From Filosporella fistucella (lineage: Eukaryota; Ascomycota; Leotiomycetes; Helotiales): 64,000 nucleotides of DNA. Within the stretch, counting starts at the first letter, position 1, and each line of letters opens with the position of its first letter. The stretch is taken from the NCBI GenBank assembly GCA_030077755.1, contig JAQJZZ010000010.1, positions 186,001-250,000 of the forward strand, read 5' to 3'. Shown piece after piece: positions 1 through 12,171 of this stretch. The position numbers were made by a program, and so were the translations under genes. The notes below the pieces were generated by a model. That model saw nothing but the letters and a program-made list of their open reading frames with translations, was not told where the DNA came from and did not search any database.

Positions 1-808
1 GCTTAAAGATCCTGAATTGAGAGACTTTGTCACAGATCCACAGGTTAATTACTGGTTAGGCCCCAAAGCGCACGCGGTGAACTACGTGTTGAAGGGCGGA
101 GAACTGTTTAATATGGTCTTATTGGTACCAGACGATATGCCAGCAGATGGAGCTAGTACGTTAGAAGGAAACGTAGAGGAAATGAGAGCGTTGTATAAAG
201 ACTGGGATCCCCGGATTCCGAAACTGCTCTCGCTGTGCGAAAGTGTGCATAAATGGCGTCTTTGTATTAGACATGGCATGCCATCTTGGTCTCACCCGTC
301 CTCGTCCTGGACGATGCTAGGTGATGCGGTACATGCTACGCTCCCCTATCTTGCGTCTGGAGCTGGCATGGCGCTCGAAGATGCGGCTGTGCTTGGAGAG
401 TGTTTGGGGAGGATGAGGGACAAGAGTCAGAGTGAAAAGAGAAAGGTCTTGGAGTGTTATGAGAGGTGTAGGAGAGGGAGGACGGAGATGGTAGTTAGGA
501 GGGGGAATTTGCAGCAGTATCTTTATCATTTGGAGGATGGGGAGGAGCAGGAAGAGAGGGATAGGAGGATGAGGGAGGTGCCGACGAAGGGGGGAGAAGC
601 GTTGGCTTGGAGAGATCCGGATTTGGCGCCGAGGCTGCTTGGGTATGATCATTTGAAGGATGTAAGTTTATCTCATTTCTTACATTTAAAGTAAAGGGAT
701 GGGACCATTTCGTGCTGACTTAACAAGGTCGATGAAAATTGGCCGCAGGAGGCGGGAGTAAGGCTAGTAGCAGAGGGAGAGGGAGAGAATGTACAATCGA
801 TGTTATGA
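1..808 (+). CDS. FAD-dependent monooxygenase (salicylate-hydroxylase-like), 3' part
   Basis: C-terminal half of a flavoprotein aromatic monooxygenase, a family that hydroxylates small aromatic or polyketide substrates with NAD(P)H and O2. The frame is open to the left edge, so the N-terminal dinucleotide-binding domain lies outside. The diagnostic second FAD motif is present (GDAVHATLPYLASGAGMALE), preceded by a substrate-domain segment reading WLGPKAHAVNYVLKGGEL. I infer two exons in the window: 1-661, then an intron 662-727 (GTAAGT...AACAAG), then 728-808, which adds 26 residues ending VQSML. Without splicing the frame would stop at 694. It converges on the C2H2 regulator that ends at 1085. 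The family is clear; the substrate is not known. Confidence 0.85.
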
Positions 809-1084
809 GTAGATCCAATATTGGTTGCAGAGAAGTGGAAGCCTGTACTAGAAGATTCGCCTTGGCAATATATCAAGGGGAGTAAAGGGAATCCTACTTG
901 AAGATGTTACATGAACTTGACAGGTTTAGAAGTTCTCGTCTGGAGCAAGGGTGCAATCCGTCTAGTTTTGGGAAACTCTTCAAAGAGGTTTAATATCCCA
1001 GTAACATCAAATACCTAGTCTTCATTACCGTTTGCCATACACAAATATCGTATCCTCATAATCTCATTACAACCATCCTCCCGC

Positions 1085-4057
1085 CTATTTCCTCCCACCA
1101 AGCCCCTTCAGAACGATCATACCCTCCTGCACAACCGCCCACCTCACAGCACCCAAACACCTAACCATTACCCTTGGCAACTCCCCTTTCCTGTATCTCC
1201 CAGCAACCTTCGCCAGATCCTCAATCGGCGCCCTCGTCATGGCACTAACAAGTGCAGTCATCTCCGCAGCCGCATCCCATTCATCCTCCTCATCGCTACC
1301 CATCCCATCTTCACTGCCTTCCCTCTCCTTCTTACAACAGACCTGGAAAGCCCATGTAGTCAAAGTAGCCAAGTAGAGACACCAAGGGTAATGGAACCAA
1401 TCTCCTGCATCCCAGTTCTTCAATTTCCGGATTCCATCTCGCAGAATACGGGCAGAATGTGAAGCAGCTGTTGCGGCGGAAAGAGGACTAGATTGACACC
1501 ATTTTTCGATTCTCATACTCGAGCGCTCGAAATCTGTCTTTGTAACTGGGCGGCCGATGATGTGGCTTGCTCCTGCGAAGATCTGTAAGTCGTTGATTTC
1601 TACTTGGAGAATTATATGTGCGGCGTGATATATTGCTAGACTAGCGACACAGAAACGTTGAAAGTCTTGCTTCTCCTCAGGTGTTGAGAGCGATCCCATG
1701 GTGTTTTTGGAATAAATGTCAAAGTCTGCTTTCCAGGCGTCGTAGGAACGAGAAATTAGTGATTGCCAGGAGGCTTCTTTGCCAGTGATAGCAAGGCCTA
1801 GGGATGTCTGATCGCGACGGTTGAGATCCCATGCGACAGACATCAAGCCGTGGAGCATGAGTACTCTAGAGAGTGGATTGAGAGGTGGAGTCCGACAGCT
1901 GGAGGTAGGGTTGATGTATGTCTTCAGTACTGACAGGTATTGTGGCTGTTGTGGTTCCGTGGAATTAATGGAATGCCATTCCGGGGCGGACTCAGCCTCC
2001 CATAGGGATTCATTCCATGGCAGACTCAATTTAAGTTCGGCAGCGTTCATACAAAGGGACTGAGAGAAGAGGACCGCGTGCTGTGTATCCCACATGAAGC
2101 AAAGAAGTGCAAGTCTATTATACTGTTAGTAGATTGACGTGAAGAAAATAATTAACATACCTCCTGCGCTGTTCTGCATCCACTTCAGCTTTCCAACGAT
2201 GCTCAGAATCTACTCCGTCCCTCTCGTCGAATGGTTGACAACGAGCTGATTGGCAGTCACTTCGTCGGATGAGACTAGAAAAATGTTAGCTCAATTCATG
2301 TGGTGCCAAACTGGGCAACTGGACTTACTTGATCAATAATCCATGGAACAAATGCGACATGTCATGCTGAAGCTGACCTGCACGTGACTTTCCAAAGCAC
2401 TCTACCAGCAAGATTGTTTGAAGCATCCACAACTTCGGACGAGTATTAAAGGCGAGGCTTCCAAATATTTGAGCACGCATAGTATCATGTATGCATATTG
2501 CAAAAAGATGCGACTCCTTGGTACCATATGTCGCACCTAAGAGTAGTACGGAGGTAAGGAGTAGTGGGTCAACCTCTGCGGGACTGAAAGTAGCTTGGTG
2601 AAGCAGCGGGTAAGAGACGTTGAACCGTCTGAAATATAGATCGCAGTATTCTTGTAGCACAGAGAGAGATAGTAGAGGATGCTCAGTCGTAATTTCCGAT
2701 CCATCAGGTGTCTTCGGTTGAGATCGACTTATCAGACTCAATACTCCTTCTCGAGCAGCCTCATTGACAAATGGAAGCCTTCGTGTCTCTCTCGGCCTAT
2801 TGCCGGCCTCTTGACTCGTATTTGACGCCGTGGGTGTCGGAATAAAACGTGGACTTGGAGCGTGAAATTTGGCAGCTTCAGGTGTGTCGTGATACCCTAA
2901 TGTTGCAGCGAGATTTGACTCGGCCATTTGTGACATTGCCAGAATCTGATTCGCAGCTGATGTCTCTGGATTTGAAGCATCTTGGGAATAAGAGCGACTC
3001 GAAAATGAGGATCCAGTCCTTGAGGCCTCCGTACTTAATTGCGTTGGATCGTAATAATTACTCCGACTACTGTACTCGCCGGAAGCATCTGAGATGCTGA
3101 ATCCTCGAGTGGCACTACTTGATGGCGGATTTGTCTGTGATATTTCCAAGGAGGCAAACTTGCCATTTCCACCATTCATTCCATCAATTCCAGGATCTGT
3201 CCAGTTTTCTGTTCCAAAAAGCCAGTTGTAATAGCTCATGGTAGTGAAAGGCATATTAAAAGAGCTGGCTGCGGGGTTGTTAATGCCGTTTTTGAAAAGT
3301 GGGGGTAGGGATATCTCACCAGTATCAGGAGCAAACAAATCATTATAAAGAATGTCGCTATTCAAACTCTCAGAGTTCAAAGATCCCCATGAAGCATTGC
3401 AGAGGAAATCAAAAGACTCAGGTGGTACCATCCCTTGATCTGGAATTGTTGTATCACCAGGCGGTACCGCCCATATCTCATCAGCTCCAGTTGACGTGAT
3501 ATTTTCTGAAGACTCGATAATCTCAGGGCCATTTGAAAGATGATCTTGCATCGAACCAGGAGGTGAGATTGGGGCGGTCTCTTGCTGATTAAAGTAGGTG
3601 CTTGAATCATGATTTTCGTCCGACTTCGATGGTCGTCGTGTCTTTGACCCTTTCTTCTCAAGCTCTGGTCTTCTCTTCGCAACAACAGCACCCGTCGAGT
3701 CTCTCCACAATCTCTTTCGAGTTTGAAGTTTCCCCAGACCTTCTCCGCCGGCCTCAGCATCTTTCTCACGATGGCGAGCCATGTGTCTATCTATCGAAGC
3801 ATGAGCAAAGCTTGTCCAGAAGTGTTAACAATCAACTCCTGTGACAACCTACCTAATAGATCCTTCCTCTTGAACACAGCAGCGCATCTTTGACACGTAA
3901 AATTTCCCCTCTGCTCATCGTGATTCAAAGCATGTCGATGAAGATGTTCAGCTCGTGAAAAGGATTTTGTGCAATTACCCCACGTGCATCGGAATTCCTT
4001 GAACGAAGCTGGAGAAGAATCTTTAGGAGGCGATGCAGCAGCGCCTATGCTGGCCAT
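1085..4057 (-). CDS. C2H2 zinc-finger transcription factor with fungal-specific regulatory domain
   Basis: Predicted 936-residue nuclear regulator. Four exons on the minus strand: 4057-3853, 3790-2329, 2274-2161, 2114-1085; the phases join into one frame. Two fingers lie at the N-terminus: C24/C29/H42/H46 and C55/C58/H71/H75. The first intron falls inside the second finger, and splicing restores the continuity KDLLDRHMARH. A Ser/Asn/Pro-rich linker follows, then a fungal_trans-like domain (YCDLYFRRFNVSYPLLHQATF, LLLGATYG, QTILLVECFGKS) of the kind found in fungal C2H2 regulators. The start at 4057 (MASIGAAAS) is chosen over upstream in-frame codons because the longer N-terminus looks non-coding. 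Target genes are unknown; it may regulate neighbours, but nothing here proves it. Confidence 0.85.
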
Positions 4058-4444
4058 TTGAAACAGATGCAAAGTCCTCGTAATTGTCAAGCGTTGCTGG
4101 TACAATGGGATGAAGTGGAGGAGTGGCGCTGTGCGATGAAAAGTGGGAGGAAAGGCATTTAATTGCGCGTTTGCGACTTTGTTTATCGCTATCGTTATCA
4201 GCTGCTGCTCTGGAACAGTGGGGCAGTTCGGCGTGCGGCCGGCCAGGACTTTGATGTACATGCAGCGTTACCTAAAACGTAAAATATATAAATTGTACTA
4301 CTCTATTTGTAGAAAGTTGGTTAATCTTTTGACCTTTCTAAAAGAACTCACGTTAACCTTAGGGGTCCAGATGACGATATACTCCTGTTCTATTCTTACG
4401 AAGCTGCGGGGAAATGGGAATCTCAAGGCTCAGGACCAGAAGAA
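4058..4444. other. Intergenic: C2H2 promoter / Zn2Cys6 3' flank
   Basis: Short spacer between two minus-strand regulator genes. It should hold the promoter and 5' leader of the C2H2 gene and the terminator of the Zn2Cys6 gene. ORFs crossing it have no recognisable protein features. Confidence 0.5.
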
Positions 4445-6171
4445 TTACACAAGCAGGACATTCAATCCTAAAGAATTCATCGCTGTTCTCCAGTCGAATG
4501 GTTGATGAAAACTACCTTCCCTCCGTTGTCTCCAGCACTCTTCCACAACAGCCAATCCTGCGGAAAAATTCCCAAATGATGGAGTATCCTCAGCAGCAGA
4601 TACCGCCAAGTCTCTGAAAAACTTGTGCTCTTCTTCTATTGCCATGCAGCCTGCAATGCAATATGCCCAAGTAAGGTTTCTAATTATCGCTCTTTCGGGT
4701 AACGCTCGCAAAGCGTCTATGGTCTGAGACACATCTTCACGGATTTCTGGTATCTCAGGGTAAGCACCTGAGACGACTACGTCAAGATACACAAGTGCAG
4801 AACAGGCAAAGATTCGAGTGATCAGGAGTATGAGATGACTTGGCTCCTGTGCTCCAGTACCCCGACCCGAAGGCATGTTGTTATCTGTCAATTGGCCGAG
4901 TCTGCTTGAATTGTTTCGAATGCCATCCTTAAGGCGTCGTTCAATGTGGGTTGCACGACTGACCAGCTCGCGCATGTTCAACTGAGCGCTTGCCTGTAGA
5001 TTCTTTTTCCAGTTGTCAAGGAAGGCGATGTCCATGATGAGGAGCATGACCCAATTTTCACAACCCATGATTTCCTCGAGGAAAACATAACCCATGGCCG
5101 CGTCAAGACATTCGCAGTTTGAGAAGGGAAGTTTGCCTGTTGTGCTACAAGAGAGGATATCGTACCATCCAACCACGCTAGAGAAGAAGAATAAAGCTGA
5201 TCGATATCTAGATGGTATATTGGAAGACTCGGTAGACCTTTCCTCACTTTTGATGTCCGTGATAAGGACCGCTGCTGCAGATAAATGCATCTTCCAATTT
5301 CTTGCATCTCCTTTGAACATCTATGAACGATACAGTCAGTATTGATATATGGCTTCAGAAAAGATATACCGACTTCCAAAGATATCAACATCGCCAAACA
5401 ACAAACAACATTGACATTCTGGACCTGGGTTCGAGCCTTATTCTTGTCCCCCAAACTTGCCAAATATTGCCGGAGTTCACTAAGTGCACGTGTATATTGT
5501 CTTTCTAGGCACTGTAGGGTAACTTCTTGGTTCTTGCCAGCACATTCACGGGGCAGCATGGAACGCCGGTGATAGGCTGCAAGGCTAATTGTAGTATGAT
5601 ACAATGGTTTTGTTGTAGTCAAAATAGAAAGAAGCCAGCCCCGGCCACCAGCGACTACTGATGGCTTGTAAAAAGGAAACTGAAGCGGGAATACATGATC
5701 TAGGTAGTGCATGAGTAGCTCCGAGTCAATTTCTTCCGGAATGATCGAGGTATCTGATAGAGGAGAGCTTGCCGCACTAGTGGGAGCTACATGATTTATC
5801 GTCCGCTCCCCCTGGCTACTCAACAAATCTATCGGGTCGATGGATGGAAGAGTAGAAACAGGTGGCGCTGGAGAAGTGAGCTCTGGGGCCGCAGTATTGC
5901 TTGTGAATCCATCGGATTGTTGTCGTTGAAGTCGCCGCTTCATTGCTATCCGCTTCTTTTCAGCAGTTGTTTCTTTGACTACACGACGAATTGTCTCGGC
6001 CATCTCCATCTCTCTACCCTTGCCATCCATCCATTCTGGCTTTGCGCCATACCTATGGCATGGTATGGCAAGATTATTACATGTTGAACACACTGGCTTC
6101 CCCTCGTCGCATTTTTTCTTGCGAAGGCGACAAGTCCAACATCCACTGGTGCTCCTTGCGCTACCAGACAT
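4445..6171 (-). CDS. Zn2Cys6 fungal-type transcription factor
   Basis: Predicted 555-residue nuclear regulator. The binuclear zinc cluster is at the N-terminus with C11, C14, C21, C28, C31 and C38 in the normal C-x2-C-x6-C-x6-C-x2-C-x6-C spacing, read CWTCRLRKKKCDEGKPVC. A short basic/coiled stretch (ETTAEKKRIAMKRRLQRQQ) follows, then a fungal_trans_2-like domain (LLMHYLDHVFPLQFPFY, RGWLLSIL, AAYHRR). Exon 1 is 6171-5370 and exon 2 is 5310-4445. Only the AAAG acceptor at 5311 keeps the reading frame with the GTATAT donor at 5369; the CATAG eight bases upstream would frameshift, so this junction is the least certain part. It shares a short promoter region with the divergent dehydrogenase at 6872, which may be a target (inference). 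Confidence 0.83.
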
Positions 6172-6871
6172 GCTTGCGGGAAGACTGCCTTGCTATCGTC
6201 AATAGTTCTGCCCCGCAGTTCGTGTGAGTTGGACGTTATTGGATTTCAGAATAATGATAGTTTGCCGCAGAAGGTCAAGATACTTGGACGGCTAAAGGTT
6301 GACTAAAGTTGGACTAGAATGCATTTATAATGCATTCTACTAGGGGCTTGACCGTCTCGACAATGTCACAAGGTAAATGCAGCAGAAATACACGAAGTGC
6401 TCAGTCATGCTAAATTGGGAATAGTCAATCTGAGAGTACTACGGTAAGCAGGCCCCACCCAACAGGCTTTGATAATTGCTTGCTTTGTCACCTCAATTGA
6501 GCGCGCAAGCAACTACAACCGAGTCTCGTCTCGTCCTGCCATCCGCGAAAGCCTGATGGCGGCTCGAGTCACACACATTCTATTATTACAGCCTCAACCT
6601 CGATCAGCGCTATGTCAGCAGCAAACCTCTTCGGAGAATATGTGAGATATGGTGGACTGGATATTGCCTTAGTATCATAGGTTCTGGTTGTTCAAGGTAG
6701 GATGGAGACATTATGGACATCTGCGGCGAATTTATCACAAAATGCTTGGCAAGAGATCCATCTGAACCTACTTAAAGGTCTGCAGATATCCCTTTTAAAT
6801 CATTCGCATAGGCATTATTTTCATTTCCTTCGTATTTCTCAAACATTTCACGCAGACTTCAAATCCTTAAA
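6172..6871. promoter_or_regulatory. Shared promoter region of divergent Zn2Cys6 factor and dehydrogenase
   Basis: About 700 bases between two divergently transcribed genes; no supported coding sequence. CATTTATAATGCATTCTA near 6321-6339 contains a near-palindromic ATGCATT, which could be a control site (weak). Confidence 0.4.
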
Positions 6872-7795
6872 ATGCCCTCTTACGTTATTGTTGGCGCCTC
6901 CCGAGGCCTAGGAGTAAGATTCGTTCCCTCTCCATACTATGTTCTACTTCTGATGACCCTCGTAGTACGAATGGCTCCGATTCCTCAGCCAGGATCCAGC
7001 AAACACCGTCATTGGACTGGCACGTACTCCAGCATCTGTCGAGGCCCAGCTCGCAGCAGATAAAATCACCAACGTCCGCTTGTTCAAGGCTGATATGGCT
7101 GATCACGAAAGTCTCACATTAGCAGCCAGAGAAATTGCGAAAGTATCCAATAACTCACTTGATTATCTCATTGTTAACGGCGTCTACTCTGACCTTCACT
7201 CAACTTTCCTCACCCCAACAGAGTTCATCGGCCAAGAAGAGCTCCTTCGCAAAGAGTTTATCAACAATTTGGATGTGAACGTTCTCGGTGTTATCTACTC
7301 CATAAATGCATTCCTTCCACTGGTTCGCAACGGCAACGCCAAGAAGATCACTGTCATTTCAACAGGAATGGCGGATTTGGAATTAGCGCAGAAAACAAAC
7401 ATTGCATTCTCAGTGCTATACAGCTCAACTAAAGCCGCTGTCAATATGGTCGTTGCGAAATATGCTGCTGAGCTAAGAGGGGAGGGAATCATCCTTCTCG
7501 CATTGAGCCCAGGCATAATCAACACTGCAATTGAGCCCCGTAAGTTCGCCCCTCTGCAAAAATGCACGTCGCAATGTACACAATGGCATGGAAGCTGATG
7601 GCCTAAATAGCACTCCCGGAACACATACCTAAGATGCAACAGATGGCAGTAGAATTCTCCAGATTCTATCCGCATTTCAAGGGGCCAATCAGTGCAACTG
7701 AGAGTGTGACACATCAGAAGAATGTCATTGAAAATATGACAATTGAGAATTCTGGAGCATTCTTGTCCCATCTTGGCAACAGGGACTGGCTTTGA
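6872..7795 (+). CDS. Short-chain dehydrogenase/reductase (NAD(P)-dependent)
   Basis: Predicted 266-residue cytosolic oxidoreductase. Three exons: 6872-6913, 6966-7539, 7611-7795; phases agree. The nucleotide-binding motif GASRGLG is at residues 8-14. Splicing out a 52-nt intron joins it to YEWLRFLSQDPANTVIGLAR. The D-M-A-D segment after strand 3 and the catalytic Y-x3-K (YSSTKAAVN) are present, with a conserved Pro-Gly after the last core strand (LALSPGIINT). The final exon ends ...GNRDWL. Length is that of a classical SDR. It is divergent from the Zn2Cys6 factor, a common arrangement for a regulator and its target. Substrate unknown. Confidence 0.85.
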
Positions 7796-8427
7796 ACGCC
7801 TTTGATATGGAGGATTGGAGAACCTGGTTGCCATATTGTCATAGGCATACATAACATTGATCTATGCTTACTACTAATTCTTCACCATGCTTCCTTACTT
7901 ACCTTCGCTTAGTACTTTATCATCCTATCTCTCACACATTCAGACAAATGCATTTGATTTCACTTTCTTTGCTATCTGTGATCGCCGAACTCGACCCCCC
8001 TCGATCTGAAAAGTGACCTTCTCCCGTTTAGCCCTTCCAATGCGAACAACCCAAGGGATATCTTGAACGACAGCCATGAATATCTGTGCAACGCAACCCT
8101 CAGATTCAGCTATCCCGTGATTCAAAATTCAAATAAGGCGTTAGGGTCAGTATTCATTCACAATTTGGTGGGATTCAAACACTCCGAATATCGTTTGCCA
8201 TGAATCAATCAACTTAGGGTAGTAAAATACAATCATGAACAGCTGCAAATCACTCACTCTTTGTCCTGAGACTTCTATATTAGAAACCACACTCTCCTAT
8301 GCCAGCTCACACTTCATCATTAAGAATCGTACCATCAAGCACACAACACAAAACATTACTCACACAATAAAAAATTCATCTAGTCAAACTACAAACTCAA
8401 GAATAAAGAACCATTAGCCACAGTAAA
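7796..8427. other. Intergenic, nothing recognised
   Basis: A/T-leaning stretch with short ORFs on both strands and no family motif or splice-consistent extension. I see nothing supportable here. Confidence 0.4.
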
Positions 8428-8657
8428 ATGTGTGTTAGATCCTTTATCCTGGTAAATGCCGAAGGAGCAGGACCTATCGATCTTTATCCAACTATCGAGT
8501 GCAAATATGCACACCACCCTTCCCGAAACTGTAAGAATTACGTCTGGGAGAAAGGCCTGTCATGTTCAGAATGCAGAGTAAGGGCTTTTTTCTATAATTT
8601 TAAGATTCTATTTAGAGTGACAAAATACTAACTAGTCAGAGAGCTGGCTACCCTTAG
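8428..8657 (+). CDS. Small cysteine-containing protein, unknown function (tentative)
   Basis: Possible two-exon gene. Exon 1, 8428-8577, encodes a 50-residue start MCVRSFILVNAEGAGPIDLY with later Cys at C25, C35, C46 and C49. It ends at a GTAAGG donor. A TACTAAC branch site at 8626-8632 precedes two possible acceptors. TCAG at 8636-8639 gives exon 2 8640-8657, ending CRRAGYP (55 residues). TAG at 8633-8635 gives a longer tail ending at 8743, but that acceptor lies very close to the branch site. The well-placed intron is the main reason to believe the gene. It resembles the small Cys-rich proteins of unknown role common in Pezizomycotina (impression only). Confidence 0.4.
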
Positions 8658-9448
8658 GAATCAAAATGCGCCGTCTTTTGTCGAATGGGGGAGAGGACTT
8701 GGTAGTCCGGGTGGGATTGGAGCCTGATTTTGGGATGCAGTAAGGATAGAATTTGGAGATGTGGGTTTGGAGGAAAGAATGATATCGTTGTTTTAACACC
8801 TTGAGCTTCGTGAAATGTGTGATACCCTCCTTAACCAATTACAGGCAGTACTTCTGTGGCAACTTCGAGGTAAACCTGAGAACGATACGTTCTAAGACTA
8901 ACGGTATGACATTGGTCGTGTTTGGAAGCACAGTGACAGTGAAGATTTTATGTGCAGGAAGGAACAAATGACTGATTTTGTACTTTGCCATCCACTGGAA
9001 GTTCCCGTGTAAGATACTGAGTGAATGTATGTGGATATTCTGATGTAGATCATTTGAATGACAGGCTTGTACTCACTTGAAATTCCGAATGACGCCTGTG
9101 AGTTAACGAACCAGAGACCCCGGGAAGCAGATTCTAGATAAAAACTGCGCGTTCGTCATATTGTCTCGAGCAAATTCACTGTTCGCCCTATCTTCTCCAG
9201 GGGTATCCTTTGAAGTGATGGTCTCCTCGCTTCCCCCCTTTTTTTTCCCCGCATAAGCGAGATGGTGGGGTTAAAGGAGACGTCAACCATAACCACAAGC
9301 GCAGCAATTGCATCTGACTTGGCAGAATTATCTCTCAAATTTTCTTTCGGGTTAGAATCTCGCTTACTGTCACATAATAGACTGGACGTTTGTTGCATAA
9401 TTACATTTCTGGGCCTGTGCTTTGATTCTCGTAGTTCTGCCTGATGTC
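8658..9448. other. Intergenic, no supported gene
   Basis: Contains an 80-codon minus-strand frame (9398-9156) without an identifiable fold and a C/T tract around 9231-9250. Nothing else is recognised. Confidence 0.35.
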
Positions 9449-9700
9449 TTATTTGTTGTTTGTGGACGTAGCAATGGGAGTAACAGAGGAGGCTGCACCA
9501 TCTGTGTTTTCATCGGTCGAGGTCACTTTTGCCTCTTCGTGACTAACATCCTTCGAGGTCACCTTTGCATGTACGCCGGTATTACGTTGTTCGTTATTTG
9601 TGGACGTGGCAACAAGAGTATCAGATGAGGCTGCACGATTCGAACCTTTGCTGGTACTCGTAGAGTTGGTTTGCTTGCCGGAGCGAGTGTTTTTCACCAT
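9449..9700 (-). CDS. Small Ser/Thr-rich repeat-containing ORF (tentative)
   Basis: 83 codons starting MVKNTRSGKQTNSTSTSKG and ending just after a duplicated segment. Low-complexity, Ser/Thr/Asn-rich, with no membrane segment or known domain. It is listed because the frame is fully occupied by a 46-residue imperfect duplication (about AASSDTLVATSTNN and AASSVTPIATSTNN), which suggests a real but simple protein. It could equally be a chance frame or the first exon of a longer gene. Confidence 0.28.
   Translation of the reverse strand: MVKNTRSGKQTNSTSTSKGSNRAASSDTLVATSTNNEQRNTGVHAKVTSKDVSHEEAKVTSTDENTDGAASSVTPIATSTNNK
9459..9636. repeat. Imperfect direct repeat, period 138
   Basis: A block of about 40 bases at 9459-9498 (TTTGTGGACGTAGCAATGGG...) recurs at 9597-9636 (TTTGTGGACGTGGCAACAAG...). 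The period is a multiple of three. Inside, TCGAGGTCACTTTTGCCT-like and TCGAGGTCACCTTTGCAT-like units form a second, shorter duplication. Confidence 0.6.
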
Positions 9701-10592
9701 CTAGATAAATTGTTAGAATCTGCTTTGGAGGTGGAGACGAGATTTTGGAGGGTGATAATATGACTAAATGGCTAGAGGGATAAGAGAGGTTGACAGGGAG
9801 TATGAACAACTAACTTTGAAGATACAATACGAGGAGCCAGGGTGTTTTCGAGTTCGAAGAGGATTGTGATGAAGTTGGAAAGTTGGGGTTGTTGATTTGA
9901 ATGGCGTTGGTATCGAGTTAGCGCAAAAAACGTTTCTACCAGCTCGATCAGATTTCCTTTTCTGCTTGAGGTTTAGCTTCCTTATATTTTTTCCCTGTGA
10001 ACATGACCGCTGAGAACAGAATGTGAAGGCTGAATGGTACTCAAGGATGGTCCTTTACTCTACTTGTCTGCGTACCTCGAACATATCGAAGCGAACCAGG
10101 CACCTCAACGAAGCATGGAATAGTGAGCAGAGAGGCCATGGAGGGGACCTCGAAAGCATAATAAGCATCTCTGGGAGAGAATCGAACCAGCCAACCCTCC
10201 GGAGAGTCGAAAAGTAACCAGAGAAGTTCTCCACGATGCCAGACCAGAATGCAAAACGACTTCCGTGTATGTCAAAACCAGAGATTAGGCATTCGGGGGC
10301 ACGCAAGGGAAAGCAGTCAACTAGGGCTGCCAAATTCAAAGGAGCAAACTTGGAGGTCACATACATAAGAGAGCTGGTAGTGCAGAAAATAGCAATTGAA
10401 ACTTAGTCGTACATGTGAATCTATCTAGCTGGGGGAATGCTGGCTTCACTTGAAAGATCTTCTGCACGAGTCTATGTGTTTTGTGTTTTTGTTCAGACCA
10501 GTTACGAGAACTAGCTAGAAGCTGCACTATCATACAGTGGAATTACTGCTTCTACAGCTATTACTTCTGCCTTCTACCGGGTGTTGATACAT
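9701..10592. other. Intergenic, no supported gene
   Basis: Opposed ORFs near 10023-10217 (+) and 10055-10366 (-) overlap each other, and neither carries a motif. This is the 3' flank of the M24 peptidase gene. Confidence 0.35.
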
Positions 10593-12037
10593 TTACGGTT
10601 CATATGGTGACTTGGCTCTCGACCCAGTCATTGGAACTCCTCCAGTCTCCGTGACCAGAATAGGATCCTCTATCCTGACACCAAATCCAATCTTTCTATC
10701 TATCTGCCTTGCTTGCTCAGTTGTCACATAAATTCCCTGTATCAATCAGCTTGTGATGTCTCATTCCGAAATTTTCTTAATGTACTTACTGGTTCATTTG
10801 TCACAACCTCACCGGCTTTTAGTTTTTCGTGATTGGCTCCGTTCAAGTACGGATGCTCATGCATTTCCAGCCCAAGACCATGTCCGAGCCTGTGAGTGAA
10901 GAAATCTCCATACCCCACGTCAGTGATGACCCGTCGAGACGCAGCATCGACATCTGAGCAAGTTTCATTGACTCTCATCAAGGCAATGGCTGCGGATTGG
11001 GATGCATGAACAGTATTCCAAACATCCATAAGCTCATCGCTGACTGTAGATTTTGATGGTAAGATGGTACGGGTGACATCGCTTCCATAATCATGCAGCT
11101 TGGATCCGATATCGATGAGAACAAACTCTCCATCGCTCAGAGTTTTCCCAGATGATCCTCCATGGGGGCTGGCCGCTTGTTCTCCGAAGAGAACGATCGC
11201 CCAATATCCTTTCCCAATTCCTGCCTCCGAGAAAAGGTTCGATGCAGTGTTGAATATTTGTTCTTGTGTCATGCCGACCTTGATACATTTTTGCAATGAC
11301 CTCGCGAGCTCGACAGTAAACTCATTGATGCCACGCAGGATATCAAGCTCCGCTTCAGTCTTTACAGCTCGGAGAGCTTGAATGGTCTGAGACATGGGGA
11401 CAACTTCGATGCCTGAATCTTGAATGCCAGCAGCAATCATGAATCGAACGTGCTCGTCTAGCATGACCTTCCTGTAAGTGGTTTCTCTTTTCAAGACGGC
11501 ATATGGTGACTCTTCTTCCTTCCATTCGATCACCTTCTTCTCATCAAATACCATCTCAAGACCTGCGATCCGGCCAAGCTCAAACTTTGGTGCAAGGTAA
11601 GAAAAGTTCCCATCTTTGTCAATGATAACCAGGAATGGTCGCTCAGAGAGTTCGTACGAGGCGGAAATATTGGCATAGTAGCTTGAAGATGCTGACGGTT
11701 CGGCGATAAAGGCATCTACCCCAGCTTCCTTGAGGGCAGCAGCAAGAGTGGACTGTCGTTGTAAGAATTCTTTGTGGGTAATACGAGGCACATCGAGAAG
11801 TGATACATGATGTTTGAGAGTGTTCCAAGCACAGCTTTCCAGCCCCCGAGCGTCTGAAGGGCCGGAATTGTTGGAGTGGTAATACTGATTGATGAGATTC
11901 AGACAGACATATCCTAGTGCTAGGAAGTTGACCAGCTTCCACCATATGTTACTCTTTCTTTGTAGACGAGGACTTGCTGCCAAGTCTTGGAGTATCAAAG
12001 TCCGGTACTCGTCCTTCTCTGAGGCATGGCTTGCCAT
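10593..12037 (-). CDS. M24-family metallopeptidase (Xaa-Pro dipeptidase-like), membrane-anchored
   Basis: Predicted 463-residue enzyme of the pita-bread fold, which cleaves N-terminal or dipeptide X-Pro bonds with two metal ions. Exon 1 is 12037-10790, the intron is 10789-10737 (GTAAGT...ACAG), and exon 2 is 10736-10593. The five family metal ligands are all present: D309 (LIDIGSKLHDYGSD), D320, H386 (HRLGHGLGLEMHEHPYL), E415 (TNEPGIYV, created across the splice) and E439 (VRIEDPILV). A hydrophobic segment at about 31-53 predicts a single-pass type II anchor. The creatinase-like N-domain follows at about 88-220. The start is set at MASHASEKDEYR, because the longer frame to 12193 spans a TATA-like element. 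Physiological substrate unknown. Confidence 0.88.
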
Positions 12038-12163
12038 TGTGGATGCAGAAGTGATAACGGCTTGCTGGAAAGGCGGAACGTGAGTGATGAAGCTATTCCC
12101 GGTGATAATTTCCACTAAAATCATGCACAAACTTAGATTTAGATCCGAGACGATTCTGAAATG

Positions 12164-12171
12164 TATATATA
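12164..12171 (-). promoter_or_regulatory. TATA-like element upstream of M24 peptidase
   Basis: TATATATA lies 127 bases upstream of the chosen start codon at 12037. It supports that start over the in-frame upstream codon at 12193. Confidence 0.4.

Noticed and set aside
10140..10220. GAATCGAACC-like string suggesting a tRNA T-arm
   Set aside because: The flanking bases do not form a paired T-stem or an acceptor stem in either orientation.
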